Assembly (NCBI RefSeq): GCF_029323795.1
Contig: NZ_CP119758.1
Span: 3,348,001-3,412,000, forward strand
From: Zobellia alginiliquefaciens
GTDB lineage: Bacteria; Bacteroidota; Bacteroidia; Flavobacteriales; Flavobacteriaceae
Reading direction: 5' to 3'
Length of the DNA: 64,000 nucleotides
The notes under the pieces are model-generated. The model was not told the origin of the DNA. It was given only the letters and a program-made list of their open reading frames with translations, and made no database searches. Positions 17,458-26,208 of the stretch are shown here, one piece after another. Numbering within the stretch: the first letter of the stretch is position 1; every line of letters begins with the position of its first letter. Both the position numbers and the translations under genes were made by a program.

Positions 17458-17694
17458 ATGTCAAAAGTTTGTGAAATTACGGGAAAGAGAGCGATGTTCG
17501 GTAACAACGTATCGTTTTCTATTAATAAGACCAAAAGAAGGTTCAATGTTAATCTTTCTAAGAAACGTTTTTATCTTCCCGAAGAAGACCGTTGGGTAAC
17601 CTTAAAGGTTTCTGCGAAGGCGTTGAAAATTATCAACAAAAAGGGTATTTCTGCTGTGTTGAAAGACGCAAAGGCAGAAGGATTGGTAAAATAA
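17458..17694 (+). CDS. rpmB: Large ribosomal subunit protein bL28
   Basis: 78 aa. It begins with SKVCEITGKRAMFGNNVSFS, the conserved bL28 start with its GNNVS element, followed by KTKRRFNVNL and RWVTLKVSAKALK. Only one Cys is present, so it is the zinc-independent form. It is the first gene of the rpmB-rpmG-DUF4295-ftsY unit with its own promoter. Confidence 0.97.
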   Translation: MSKVCEITGKRAMFGNNVSFSINKTKRRFNVNLSKKRFYLPEEDRWVTLKVSAKALKIINKKGISAVLKDAKAEGLVK

Positions 17695-17706
17695 GCTTAG
17701 AATACG

Positions 17707-17889
17707 ATGGCAAAGAAAGGAAATAGAATACAAGTAATATTGGAATGTACCGAGCATAAAGAATCGGGGCAGCCAGGTACTTCACGGTACATTACTACCA
17801 AGAACAAAAAGAACACTCCCGAAAGAATGGAGATTAAAAAGTTCAATCCTATTTTAAAGAGGATGACAATCCATAAGGAGATTAAATAA
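17707..17889 (+). CDS. rpmG: Large ribosomal subunit protein bL33
   Basis: 60 aa, with [34 protein letters not shown] and [15 protein letters not shown], all characteristic of bL33. It has a single Cys and so cannot form the four-Cys zinc site; it is the Cys-minus form. Starts 12 bp after rpmB. Confidence 0.97.
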   Translation: MAKKGNRIQVILECTEHKESGQPGTSRYITTKNKKNTPERMEIKKFNPILKRMTIHKEIK

Positions 17890-17926
17890 GTTTTCGTTTT
17901 AGCGAGAACATAAAAGCATATTAGTC

Positions 17927-18079
17927 ATGGCAAAGAAGACGGTAGCAAGTTTACAGACAAGTTCAAAAAGATTGACAAAAGCCATTAAAATGGTAAAGTC
18001 GGCAAAAAGTGGTTCATACACTTTTGTTGAGTCAGTTATGGCCCCAGAAGCGGTTAATGAATGGTTGTCTAAAAAGTAA
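17927..18079 (+). CDS. DUF4295 small basic ribosomal protein (bL38-like)
   Basis: 50 aa, starting MAKKTVASLQTSSKRLTKAI and ending NEWLSKK. It is too short to be picked up by usual length cut-offs. The basic composition, the position directly after rpmG and before ftsY, and the sequence match the Bacteroidetes-specific DUF4295 family. From memory, this family was identified as a ribosomal protein named bL38 in the Flavobacterium johnsoniae ribosome structure. A terminator follows 21 bp after the stop. Confidence 0.88.
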   Translation: MAKKTVASLQTSSKRLTKAIKMVKSAKSGSYTFVESVMAPEAVNEWLSKK

Positions 18080-18100
18080 GATACTTTCAATAGTATTATA

Positions 18101-18131
18101 AAGCCTCTTCATATAGAAGGGGCTTTTTTTG
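18101..18131 (+). terminator. Terminator of the rpmB-rpmG-DUF4295 unit
   Basis: 10-bp stem (18101-18110 with 18116-18125, one G-T pair), 5-nt loop and a run of seven T. It separates the ribosomal genes from ftsY, which may therefore be read by leakage or its own promoter; a TATCTTTG at 18228-18235 lacks a matching TTG upstream. Confidence 0.85.
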
Positions 18132-18257
18132 TTGATAGAAGTACAACTTAGTTCGGTTTCTATGTATTACAGGTGCCAATAAGCCAATGGTAGTGTTATT
18201 TAAAGTAAAAACTTCCGCTTACTTTATTATCTTTGAACCTATTAATACAAAGAACAA

Positions 18258-19214
18258 ATGAGTTTATTCAAGAATATATTTTCATCAAAGAAAAAAGAAA
18301 GCCTTGATAAGGGCTTGGAGAAATCTAAAACTTCTTTTTTTTCTAAGCTGGGCAAAGCTGTTGCGGGTAAGTCTAAAGTAGATGATGATGTATTGGATAA
18401 CCTTGAAGAAGTTCTTGTTTCTTCGGATGTTGGTGTAACCACGACCTTAAAAATAATTGAGCGAATAGAAGCTCGTGTTTCTAAGGATAAGTATATGGGT
18501 ACCGATGAACTCAATGCTATTCTTCGTGACGAAATCTCCGGACTGCTTTCTGAGACCAACTTAGGTAACCAAACGGAATTTTCTATACCTAAAGATAAAA
18601 AACCGTATGTTATTATGGTAGTTGGTGTGAATGGGGTAGGTAAGACTACGACCATTGGTAAGCTTGCCTATCAATTTAAAAAACAAGGTTTAAAAGTAGT
18701 TCTAGGCGCAGCAGATACTTTTAGAGCTGCCGCTATAGACCAATTGCAGGTGTGGGCAGACCGGGTAGATGTGCCTATTGTAAAACAGAATATGGGTAGT
18801 GACCCAGCATCGGTGGCTTTTGATACGTTAAGTTCAGCGGTAAAACAGGATGCAGATGTTGTTATTATAGATACTGCTGGACGCCTTCACAATAAAGTCA
18901 ACCTAATGAACGAGTTGACCAAGGTAAAACGTGTAATGCAAAAAGTAGTAGAAAATACACCGCATGATGTTATGTTGGTACTAGACGGTTCTACTGGGCA
19001 GAATGCTTTTGAGCAGGCCAAACAATTTACCAAAGCAACAGAGGTAACTTCATTGGCAGTGACCAAATTAGATGGTACGGCAAAAGGTGGAGTTGTTATT
19101 GGTATATCAGATCAGTTTCAAATTCCTGTTAAGTATATTGGGGTAGGAGAGGGAATTGAAGACCTTCAGGTGTTCAATAAACATGAGTTTGTAGACTCGT
19201 TTTTTAATGTTTAA
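18258..19214 (+). CDS. ftsY: Signal recognition particle receptor FtsY
   Basis: 318 aa, an SRP GTPase that docks ribosome-SRP complexes at the membrane. It has a short basic/acidic start without the long A domain, an N domain (residues 30-100) and the G domain with GVNGVGKTTTIGKLA (G1), DTFRAAAIDQL, VVIIDTAGRLHNK (G3), VTKLDGTAKGG (G4) and GVGEGIEDLQVF at the end. Normal length for a short-form FtsY. Confidence 0.97.
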   Translation: MSLFKNIFSSKKKESLDKGLEKSKTSFFSKLGKAVAGKSKVDDDVLDNLEEVLVSSDVGVTTTLKIIERIEARVSKDKYMGTDELNAILRDEISGLLSETNLGNQTEFSIPKDKKPYVIMVVGVNGVGKTTTIGKLAYQFKKQGLKVVLGAADTFRAAAIDQLQVWADRVDVPIVKQNMGSDPASVAFDTLSSAVKQDADVVIIDTAGRLHNKVNLMNELTKVKRVMQKVVENTPHDVMLVLDGSTGQNAFEQAKQFTKATEVTSLAVTKLDGTAKGGVVIGISDQFQIPVKYIGVGEGIEDLQVFNKHEFVDSFFNV

Positions 19215-19244
19215 AACAGTACTATATAGTTTCTATTAAGAACT

Positions 19245-20345
19245 TTACTCTATTACCGCATTTATTTTTTTCCATAATTCATTGTCAAAACTAGAAAGAC
19301 CTAGTTGCATTTCCTCGGCGCTATCTCCACAACGTACTACGACTAAATCTTGGCTAGGTACAACATATATTTTTTGGTCATCTGCTCCTAAGGCAGCGAA
19401 CATATCTGCAGGAGCGCTCGGTATCAAAGAACCTTGAATTACAGTTTGTGAGGTAGTTCCAATGTAACTTTCTTTACCGTTTAACCACCATAAATATCCG
19501 TAGGATTTATTAATTTCTTGAGAAGTATTGGTCATTGCATGAAAATAATCTTTGCTAATAATAGTTTCCGTATCCCAAACTCCTTCGTTTTGAATCAATA
19601 AGCCCCAACGTGCCATGCTCCTGGTATCGCTAGTGTATAAGGTTAGCAATGTTTCTTCATGCCAAAAACCGTTCATGCCTATTTTATCCCTGATTTTGGC
19701 ATAGAAATATTCATTAAAGTTGGTTTCTGTGGCGGAGGTTACTATATCTTTTAACGCGGTAAAAGCACCTTGGTGGTAGGCCCACCTAGAACCAGCATCG
19801 GCTTCATACTCAAAACACAGGGGAGCGGTACAAATCCATTTTAGGGTCTGTCCAATATAATCTTTCAAGCCCGTACTCATACTAAGATGGTCCTTAACCG
19901 TTATTAGATCTTGTTTTTCTGTGGTCAATGATGACCAATTATTACCTAAATAATCAGATGATTTATTGGTGATGGATAATAACCCTTCTTCCTGCGCGAT
20001 ACCTACAGTGCTGGAAACTAAAGTTTTTCCAGCAGAATACCAGGTCCAATTGTTATTTTGGGAATGACCGTTAAAATACTTTTCAACTACAATCCGTCCA
20101 TTTTTAAGAATGATGAACCCTTTGGAATTTTTGGCTTCTAGGTAGTCGTATAAATCAGGTAAATTTCCTTCGTTCCAATTGAGTTGTTCGGGACTTATGG
20201 TTTCCCAAGGGGTAGTCCCTATTTCGGGGAAATACAATTCCATGGGGTCGTTATCATATTCAGGCCCAACTTCGGCATTGTTTTTTGAGCAACTTGTAAG
20301 AACGGTAAGGATTATAGCGAATAGGTGAGAAATATGGTTTTTCAT
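19245..20345 (-). CDS. Secreted serine hydrolase (beta-lactamase/class C-like) lipoprotein
   Basis: 366 aa. Lipoprotein signal peptide with lipobox LTSC at residues 16-19. The serine hydrolase motif SxxK is seen in WYSAGKTLVSS near residue 120, and the region DHLSMSTGLKDY precedes the second motif area (RWAYHQGAF, near 200). The C-terminal part has IYVVPSQDLVVVRCGDS. Family members include esterases and D-aminopeptidases; the substrate is unknown. It lies between ftsY and rimO on the opposite strand, interrupting an otherwise co-directional housekeeping row. Confidence 0.87.
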   Translation of the reverse strand: MKNHISHLFAIILTVLTSCSKNNAEVGPEYDNDPMELYFPEIGTTPWETISPEQLNWNEGNLPDLYDYLEAKNSKGFIILKNGRIVVEKYFNGHSQNNNWTWYSAGKTLVSSTVGIAQEEGLLSITNKSSDYLGNNWSSLTTEKQDLITVKDHLSMSTGLKDYIGQTLKWICTAPLCFEYEADAGSRWAYHQGAFTALKDIVTSATETNFNEYFYAKIRDKIGMNGFWHEETLLTLYTSDTRSMARWGLLIQNEGVWDTETIISKDYFHAMTNTSQEINKSYGYLWWLNGKESYIGTTSQTVIQGSLIPSAPADMFAALGADDQKIYVVPSQDLVVVRCGDSAEEMQLGLSSFDNELWKKINAVIE

Positions 20346-20465
20346 AATTCCAGTTTCGTGTTGGCCATCAGTTAGTTATTAAAGTTTAACGTAATTCATC
20401 AAGAAATCGTGCCAAAAGGAAGCTGTTCGTTCATCTTGTTGTATTTTTGCGCTCAATTTCTAGTT

Positions 20466-21767
20466 ATGAGAACAAAATCGCAGAAGCAGAATAAGATTAA
20501 TGTAGTTACTTTGGGATGCTCGAAAAACGTGTATGATTCCGAGGTGCTTATGGGGCAGTTGCGTGCCAATGAGAAAGAAGTGGTACATGAAGAGGAAGGC
20601 AATGTTGTTGTAATCAATACCTGCGGATTTATCGCGAACGCAAAAGAAGAAAGTGTCAATACCATTTTGGAATATGTTCAGAAAAAGGAAGCGGGTCATG
20701 TAGATAAAGTATTCGTAACCGGATGTCTTAGTGAGCGTTATAAGCCAGATTTGCAAAAGGAAATTCCAAATGTAGACGAGTATTTCGGAACTAGTGAATT
20801 ACCTAATTTATTGAAGGCTCTTGGTGCAGATTACAAGCATGAGCTCATAGGAGAACGTTTAACTACTACACCTAAAAACTATGCGTATTTAAAGATTGCG
20901 GAAGGATGTGATAGACCTTGTTCTTTCTGTGCAATACCTATCATGAGAGGTAAACACCGAAGCACGCCTATTGAAGATTTAGTTGTTGAAGCAGAGAAAT
21001 TAGCTTCAAAAGGGGTTAAAGAGCTTATTCTTATCGCACAAGATCTTACGTATTATGGTCTTGACCTTTATAAAAAACGAAATTTGGCGGAACTACTTCG
21101 GGCTTTGGTGAAAGTTGAGGGTATCGAGTGGATACGGTTGCATTATGCCTTTCCAACAGGTTTTCCATTGGATGTGCTTGATGTAATGAAAGAAGAGCTA
21201 AAGGTTTGTAACTATTTGGATATTCCGCTACAACATATTTCAGATGCTATTCTAAAAAGTATGCGTCGTGGAACTACACAGGCTAAAACGACAAAATTGT
21301 TGAAGGAGTTTAGGGCGGCTGTTCCAGAAATGACCATTCGTACTACTCTAATCGTGGGATATCCGGGAGAGACTGAAGAAGATTTTCAGACCTTAAAAAA
21401 ATGGGTGGCAGATATGCGTTTTGAACGTTTAGGTTGCTTTACCTATAGTCATGAAGAAAACACCCATGCTTACACCTTGGAAGATGATGTGCCAGAGGAT
21501 GTGAAACAGGAAAGGGCGAATGAAATAATGGAGTTACAATCTCAGATTTCATGGGAGCTGAATCAGGAAAAAATAGGACAGACTTTCCGTTGTATCATAG
21601 ACCGTAAAGAAGGAAATTATTTTGTAGGCCGTACTGAATTTGATTCTCCGGATGTAGATAATGAAGTCCTTATTGATGCCGCAAAGTATTATTTGAAACA
21701 AGGTGAATTTGCAAATATAAAAATTACAGAAGCAGCGGATTTTGATTTGTACGGGGAACCTGCATAA
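20466..21767 (+). CDS. rimO: Ribosomal protein uS12 methylthiotransferase RimO
   Basis: 433 aa from the ATG at 20466 (the frame extends upstream to a GTG at 20409, but the family starts here). It is a radical-SAM enzyme that methylthiolates Asp of uS12. The N-terminal UPF0004 domain has Cys residues in TLGCSKNVYDSEVL, INTCGF and VTGCLS for the second Fe-S cluster. The radical-SAM cluster motif is CDRPCSFCAIP. A C-terminal TRAM domain begins near 370. MiaB is excluded by length and by these motifs. A strong terminator follows. Confidence 0.95.
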   Translation: MRTKSQKQNKINVVTLGCSKNVYDSEVLMGQLRANEKEVVHEEEGNVVVINTCGFIANAKEESVNTILEYVQKKEAGHVDKVFVTGCLSERYKPDLQKEIPNVDEYFGTSELPNLLKALGADYKHELIGERLTTTPKNYAYLKIAEGCDRPCSFCAIPIMRGKHRSTPIEDLVVEAEKLASKGVKELILIAQDLTYYGLDLYKKRNLAELLRALVKVEGIEWIRLHYAFPTGFPLDVLDVMKEELKVCNYLDIPLQHISDAILKSMRRGTTQAKTTKLLKEFRAAVPEMTIRTTLIVGYPGETEEDFQTLKKWVADMRFERLGCFTYSHEENTHAYTLEDDVPEDVKQERANEIMELQSQISWELNQEKIGQTFRCIIDRKEGNYFVGRTEFDSPDVDNEVLIDAAKYYLKQGEFANIKITEAADFDLYGEPA

Positions 21768-21800
21768 TTAATTCATTTTAGTTGTTTACAGAAATAGTTA

Positions 21801-21830
21801 AAACCTGTCCGATGTCGGACAGGTTTTTTT
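21801..21830 (+). terminator. Terminator of rimO
   Basis: Near-perfect 11- to 12-bp GC-rich stem (21801-21811 with 21816-21826) with a tiny loop and a run of seven or more T. Confidence 0.87.
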
Positions 21831-21910
21831 ATATCAACGGGTTACTTATTTCCTATCATTTTAAACGTATTAATTACACTTCAATAATATTCACTACTTT
21901 AGGGGAAACC

Positions 21911-21935
21911 AATCTAATCACATTAAACCTAGATT
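21911..21935. promoter_or_regulatory. Inverted repeat upstream of the sugar-acid operon
   Basis: AATCTA at 21911-21916 and TAGATT at 21930-21935 are 6-bp inverted arms, 13 bp apart, about 40 bp before the dehydratase start. They are placed where a repressor such as a GntR-type protein might bind. No regulator gene is nearby, and short arms like these can occur by chance in AT-rich DNA. Confidence 0.25.
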
Positions 21936-21972
21936 GTTTTATTAATCAAACTTTGAACTTTAGTAGAATAGT

Positions 21973-23130
21973 ATGGATGACCTGCGAATTGAAAAAATTG
22001 AACTTTTTAAAGTGCCACCACGTTGGCTTTTTCTAAAAATAACTACTAAAAGCGGAATCATAGGCTGGGGGGAACCTGTTGTAGAAGGTAAAGCTGCTAC
22101 GGTTGAGGCCTGTGTCCAAGAACTTTCGCAATATATAATCGGTCGTTCTGCCAATGATATAGAAGATATTTGGCAAACCTTGTACGGAGGAGGTTTTTAC
22201 CGTGGAGGTCCTATTCTTATGAGTGCAATTTCTGGTATAGATCAAGCGCTTTGGGATATAAAAGGCAAGCATTTGGGCGTTCCTGTTTATGACCTTTTAG
22301 GTGGTGCCGTTCGTAAGAAAATGAAAATGTACTGTTGGATCGGGGGAGACCATCCAGAAGTTGTCCTAGAGCAAGCACGGGAAAAAGTAGCACAAGGGTA
22401 TAAGGCGGTTAAGATGAATGCGACAGGTGCTTTTGCCTGGATAGATTCATTGCAGAAGGTAAAGACCGTTGCCAATAACATTCGGATGCTTCGTGAAGAA
22501 TTTGGAGATACGCTAGACGTGGGCTTGGATTTTCATGGAAGAATACATAAGGGAATGGTAAAACGTTTGATTGATGAACTGGCACCATACAGCCCAATGT
22601 TCATTGAAGAACCCGTGTTGAGCGAGAACAAAGAGGCTTTTGATCATATTTATCCATACACCAGTGTGCCTATTGCTACTGGTGAACGAATGTTTTCTCG
22701 TTGGGATTTTAAAGAAATATTGCACAGAGGCACGGTAGATATTATTCAGCCGGATTTAAGTCATGCCGGAGGTATTTCAGAAGTAAGAAGAATTGCCGCT
22801 ATGGCGGAAGCCTATGATGTTGCCTTGGCGCCTCATTGCCCATTAGGTCCTGTTGCACTTGCTTCCTGTCTTCATGTAGATTTTAATTCTATTAATGCGG
22901 TAATCCAAGAAAGTAGCTTGGGCATACATTATAACAAAGGTTTTGATTTGTTGGATTATATGGATAATCCTGAAGTTTTTGATGTAAAGGATGGCTATGT
23001 AGAGCTGCTGAAGAAGCCCGGTTTAGGAGTGGATATCAATGAAGAGAAGTTAAAAGAAGGTCAGAAAATTGGACATAACTGGGTAAATCCGGTGTGGAGA
23101 AATGAAGATGGTAGTTTTGCCGAATGGTAA
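21973..23130 (+). CDS. Galactonate-type dehydratase (enolase superfamily)
   Basis: 385 aa, nearly the same length as E. coli DgoD, which converts D-galactonate to 2-dehydro-3-deoxy-D-galactonate. It contains YGGGFYRGGPILMSAISGIDQ, then MYCWIGGDHPEV, the metal-ligand segment GLDFHGRIHKG (Asp and His), FIEEPVL (Glu), IATGERMFS (Glu) and LAPHCPLGPVALA (catalytic His). It begins an operon with a GntP permease and an exported lactonase. Other acid-sugar substrates are possible in this superfamily, so the substrate assignment is by resemblance only. Confidence 0.85.
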   Translation: MDDLRIEKIELFKVPPRWLFLKITTKSGIIGWGEPVVEGKAATVEACVQELSQYIIGRSANDIEDIWQTLYGGGFYRGGPILMSAISGIDQALWDIKGKHLGVPVYDLLGGAVRKKMKMYCWIGGDHPEVVLEQAREKVAQGYKAVKMNATGAFAWIDSLQKVKTVANNIRMLREEFGDTLDVGLDFHGRIHKGMVKRLIDELAPYSPMFIEEPVLSENKEAFDHIYPYTSVPIATGERMFSRWDFKEILHRGTVDIIQPDLSHAGGISEVRRIAAMAEAYDVALAPHCPLGPVALASCLHVDFNSINAVIQESSLGIHYNKGFDLLDYMDNPEVFDVKDGYVELLKKPGLGVDINEEKLKEGQKIGHNWVNPVWRNEDGSFAEW

Positions 23131-23201
23131 AAAAAAACTATGTAAATTACAGTTTTTGAACGATTTAGTTCTTAAATTCAGAGAACTTAAACCAACCGAT
23201 T

Positions 23202-24524
23202 ATGCTTTATATTATTGCCTTGGTCTGCGCTCTTGCATTTATTATCTTGGGTATCGTTCGCTGGAAAATTCATCCATTTTTTGTGTTATTATTGGCCGCA
23301 ATCGGTTATGGATTCATAACCGGAATGAGCGTTGAGACAATCATTGATTCGGTCAATAATGGTTTTGGCAGTATTATGGGCAAAATAGGGCTCATCATTT
23401 TTTTTGGTGTAGCTATTGGTACGGTACTGGAAAAATCTGGTGGAGCTATGGTCATTGCTAGCCGGATGATTAAGCTTATTGGCGAAAAATCAATTCACTT
23501 GGCCATGATGTTAACGGGATATTTGCTTTCCATACCCGTTTTTGCAGATAGTGCTTTTATTATAATGAACGCGTTGAACAAAGCCCTTTCGGAAAAGGCA
23601 AAGGTAGCTTATGCAGGTACCACGGCAGCTTTGGCGCTGGGGCTTACGGCTACGCATGTAATGGTACCACCCACTCCCGGTCCTATTGCCGCAGCAGGAA
23701 TTTTGAATGCGGAATTGGGCAGTGTAATTCTATGGGGTTTGATAGTGAGTTCATTGTCTTTGATCACTTGTTATTTTTTTGCAACCAAAATTGCTTCCAA
23801 AGTGGACGTTCCTATTCGTATGGAAGTGGCTCCGGATGTAGTGCATAGGCCAAAATTGTCACTTTCTTTATTGTGTATTATAGTCCCCATTATTTTAATT
23901 GTCTTAAAATCGATATTTGATTATCCAGAACTCCATATGACCGGGTTCGCTATTTATCCTGTCATTGCTTTTTTAGGTACGCCGGTAATAGCACTTTTAA
24001 TAGGAGTTGTTTTGTCATTGTTGTTGCCTGAAAAATTGGACCAGCAAGTGTATTCGGCTACAGGTTGGTTAGGGGACTCATTGCGTATTGCGGCACCTAT
24101 TATTTTGATTACCGGTGCTGGAGGTATTTTTGGTGCCATGCTTCAGAATTCTGGTTTTGCAGACCTGATTACTGAAAGCTTTTCAGGAATGTCCATAGGT
24201 CTGTTTTTTCCATTTTTATTGGCAGCTTGTTTAAAGACTACGCAAGGCTCATCAACCGTCGCCTTAATTACCACAGCGTCAATTGTAGCACCAATGATGC
24301 CTGCACTAGGTCTGGATGAAGCTTTTATGAAAACCATGACCGTTTTGGCTATTGGTGCCGGTTCTACTGTGGTTTCGCATGCCAATGATAGTTTCTTTTG
24401 GGTGTTTACACAATTAACGGGTATGGATGTAAAACAAGGAAATCAAATACAAACGGTGGGTACCTTAATTTTAGGTACATCTGCCATGACGTTAATATTC
24501 TGTATTTCAAAAATTATGGGTTAG
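23202..24524 (+). CDS. GntP-family gluconate/sugar-acid permease
   Basis: 440 aa with about 12 membrane segments. GntP-type markers include FGVAIGTVLEKSGGAMVIAS, IPVFADSAFIIMNAL, THVMVPPTPGPIAAAGIL and VVSHANDSFFWVF. GntP proteins import gluconate and related acids by proton symport. Starts 71 bp after the dehydratase, in operon with it. Galactonate or gluconate are the likely substrates given both neighbours. Confidence 0.9.
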   Translation: MLYIIALVCALAFIILGIVRWKIHPFFVLLLAAIGYGFITGMSVETIIDSVNNGFGSIMGKIGLIIFFGVAIGTVLEKSGGAMVIASRMIKLIGEKSIHLAMMLTGYLLSIPVFADSAFIIMNALNKALSEKAKVAYAGTTAALALGLTATHVMVPPTPGPIAAAGILNAELGSVILWGLIVSSLSLITCYFFATKIASKVDVPIRMEVAPDVVHRPKLSLSLLCIIVPIILIVLKSIFDYPELHMTGFAIYPVIAFLGTPVIALLIGVVLSLLLPEKLDQQVYSATGWLGDSLRIAAPIILITGAGGIFGAMLQNSGFADLITESFSGMSIGLFFPFLLAACLKTTQGSSTVALITTASIVAPMMPALGLDEAFMKTMTVLAIGAGSTVVSHANDSFFWVFTQLTGMDVKQGNQIQTVGTLILGTSAMTLIFCISKIMG

Positions 24525-24558
24525 TATCAATTTATAATCGATTTTAAATTATGTGGCC

Positions 24559-25557
24559 ATGAGTAAATTTTATATGCTTGTTTTAATATTAGGACTTCAC
24601 GCAACTCTTATTTCTCAAGAAAAAAAACATTTGTTTTCAGTTGAAATTCTTGATGATGAAGCATTATCAATTATTGATGAGAACGCCGAAATCAAAATAA
24701 TAGGTAGTGGTTTTACTTGGACGGAAGGTCCATTGTGGATTGCTGATGGCGATTACCTTTTATTTTCTGATATACCAAATAATACCGTTTTTAAGATTGA
24801 TGCTTTGGGGAAAACAAGTGAATACTTAAAACCGTCAGGCTATTTGGGGAAAAGTGGTTACGGAGCGGAGCCCGGTTCTAATGGATTGTTATTAAGTCCG
24901 GAAGGAAAATTAATTTTGATGCAGCATGGAGAAAGACGAGTAGCACAAATGACAGCTGATTTAGGTGCGCCTAAAGCGGAGTATGTTGCTCTTGCGGATT
25001 CATTCAAAGGAAAACGATTCAATAGCCCTAATGATGGGGTTTTTGATGCCGATGGTAATCTGTACTTCACAGACCCTCCGTACGGGCTTCCTAAACAAAT
25101 GGAAGATTCAAACAAGGAGCTGGATTACCAAGGTGTATACTGTTTAAAGACCTCAGGAGAGGTGGTTTTGGTAGATAAATTGTCTAGACCTAATGGTGTG
25201 GCGCTTAGTAATGATGGTTCTAAATTGTACGTAGCGGTTTCCAATCCTGAACATGCCGTATGGTACCAATATGATATTTTCGATGCAGGCACTGCAGATA
25301 ATAAAAAGTTGTTTTATGATGTAACCAACTTAATAGGACAAGATGGTCAGCAAGGTTTGCCAGATGGTATGAAAATGCACAGTAAAGGATATTTGTTCGC
25401 CACAGGTCCTGGTGGAGTTTGGGTATTCAATGAAACAGGAAAAGCATTGGCGCGAATTCATACAGGTGAGAAAACGGCCAATTGTGCTTTTGGAAAAGAT
25501 GAGAAAGTACTCTATTTGACCGCTGATGATTATATCATGACCGTTTCACTTAAATAA
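24559..25557 (+). CDS. Exported SMP-30/gluconolactonase family protein
   Basis: 332 aa from the ATG at 24559; a GTG two codons upstream at 24553 is the alternative. A signal peptide (MSKFYMLVLILGLHATLIS) precedes a six-bladed propeller of the SMP-30 family: FTWTEGPLWIADGDYLLFSD (first metal-site Glu), SPNDGVFDADGNLYFTDPPYGLP and SRPNGVALSNDGSKLYVAVS. Such enzymes hydrolyse aldonolactones. In this operon it would supply aldonic acid in the periplasm for the permease and dehydratase (inference). A bidirectional terminator follows. Confidence 0.87.
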   Translation: MSKFYMLVLILGLHATLISQEKKHLFSVEILDDEALSIIDENAEIKIIGSGFTWTEGPLWIADGDYLLFSDIPNNTVFKIDALGKTSEYLKPSGYLGKSGYGAEPGSNGLLLSPEGKLILMQHGERRVAQMTADLGAPKAEYVALADSFKGKRFNSPNDGVFDADGNLYFTDPPYGLPKQMEDSNKELDYQGVYCLKTSGEVVLVDKLSRPNGVALSNDGSKLYVAVSNPEHAVWYQYDIFDAGTADNKKLFYDVTNLIGQDGQQGLPDGMKMHSKGYLFATGPGGVWVFNETGKALARIHTGEKTANCAFGKDEKVLYLTADDYIMTVSLK

Positions 25558-25577
25558 AGTCCTGTTCTAGGAAAAGA

Positions 25578-25607
25578 AAAATCCCCACAGCTTGCTATGG
25601 GGATTTT
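25578..25607. terminator. Bidirectional terminator
   Basis: 10-bp stem (25578-25587 with 25598-25607), 10-nt loop, A-run before and T-run after, placed between the convergent lactonase gene and the gene at 25625. Confidence 0.8.
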
Positions 25608-25624
25608 GATTTGTGGACTTCTGT

Positions 25625-26110
25625 TTAAACAATAGCGTTTACCTTGTTGGCCCATTTTTCTGCCGTTTGTAACTCTCCATTTAATTGCAAGTTATTTTGA
25701 TAGTTAAAAAGTTCAAAAACAACATCCTTACTGGCCGATGGACTCGTATTGAAGATGAGCTCAATTCGCTCAATGGTCTGTTCTACTTTTCCATGGTTAC
25801 GAACTGATTTTCCTATTTTGGAAACCTTGCAGTTTTTTACATCTTTCAGGTTCACGGATAATTTTTCTGTAGCATCTTTTTCTTCTTTATAGAAAAAAAC
25901 AGCGCTTTTATTAGTATCCATGCCTATTATAAAATCGCCAACGTACTCATGTTCATGTATTTTACAATTGTCTTGTTCCGCAAAATTACTCAAGGAACGG
26001 AGCATTGCTTTTTCTTTTTTCTTTACGCTTCTGGTAACCAGTACAAAAGGGGTTACACATAGTAGTACGGATACGGCCCCAATAAGGGTCGTGCCTAAAT
26101 CTAAATCCAT
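25625..26110 (-). CDS. Membrane-anchored protein of unknown function
   Basis: 161 aa. It has one membrane helix at residues 7-26 (TTLIGAVSVLLCVTPFVLV), then a basic patch (RSVKKKEKAM) and a soluble domain of about 120 residues that probably lies in the cytoplasm. No known motif. The soluble domain looks like an alternating alpha/beta fold with a repeated pattern of short strands. Convergent with the lactonase gene; followed upstream by the 26209 gene in the same direction. Confidence 0.6.
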   Translation of the reverse strand: MDLDLGTTLIGAVSVLLCVTPFVLVTRSVKKKEKAMLRSLSNFAEQDNCKIHEHEYVGDFIIGMDTNKSAVFFYKEEKDATEKLSVNLKDVKNCKVSKIGKSVRNHGKVEQTIERIELIFNTSPSASKDVVFELFNYQNNLQLNGELQTAEKWANKVNAIV

Positions 26111-26208
26111 TTTTTAAATTTTTTAAATTGATAAATAGGGCAATGCATTTTGCAAGCCCAATAGTAGTTGTCAAAACAGGATTTGACGCGGGTTACTCAA
26201 AAATGGAA

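Noticed and set aside
21782-22036. 84-codon ORF after rimO
   Set aside because: It covers the rimO terminator hairpin and the promoter area of the next operon, so it cannot be a normal gene.
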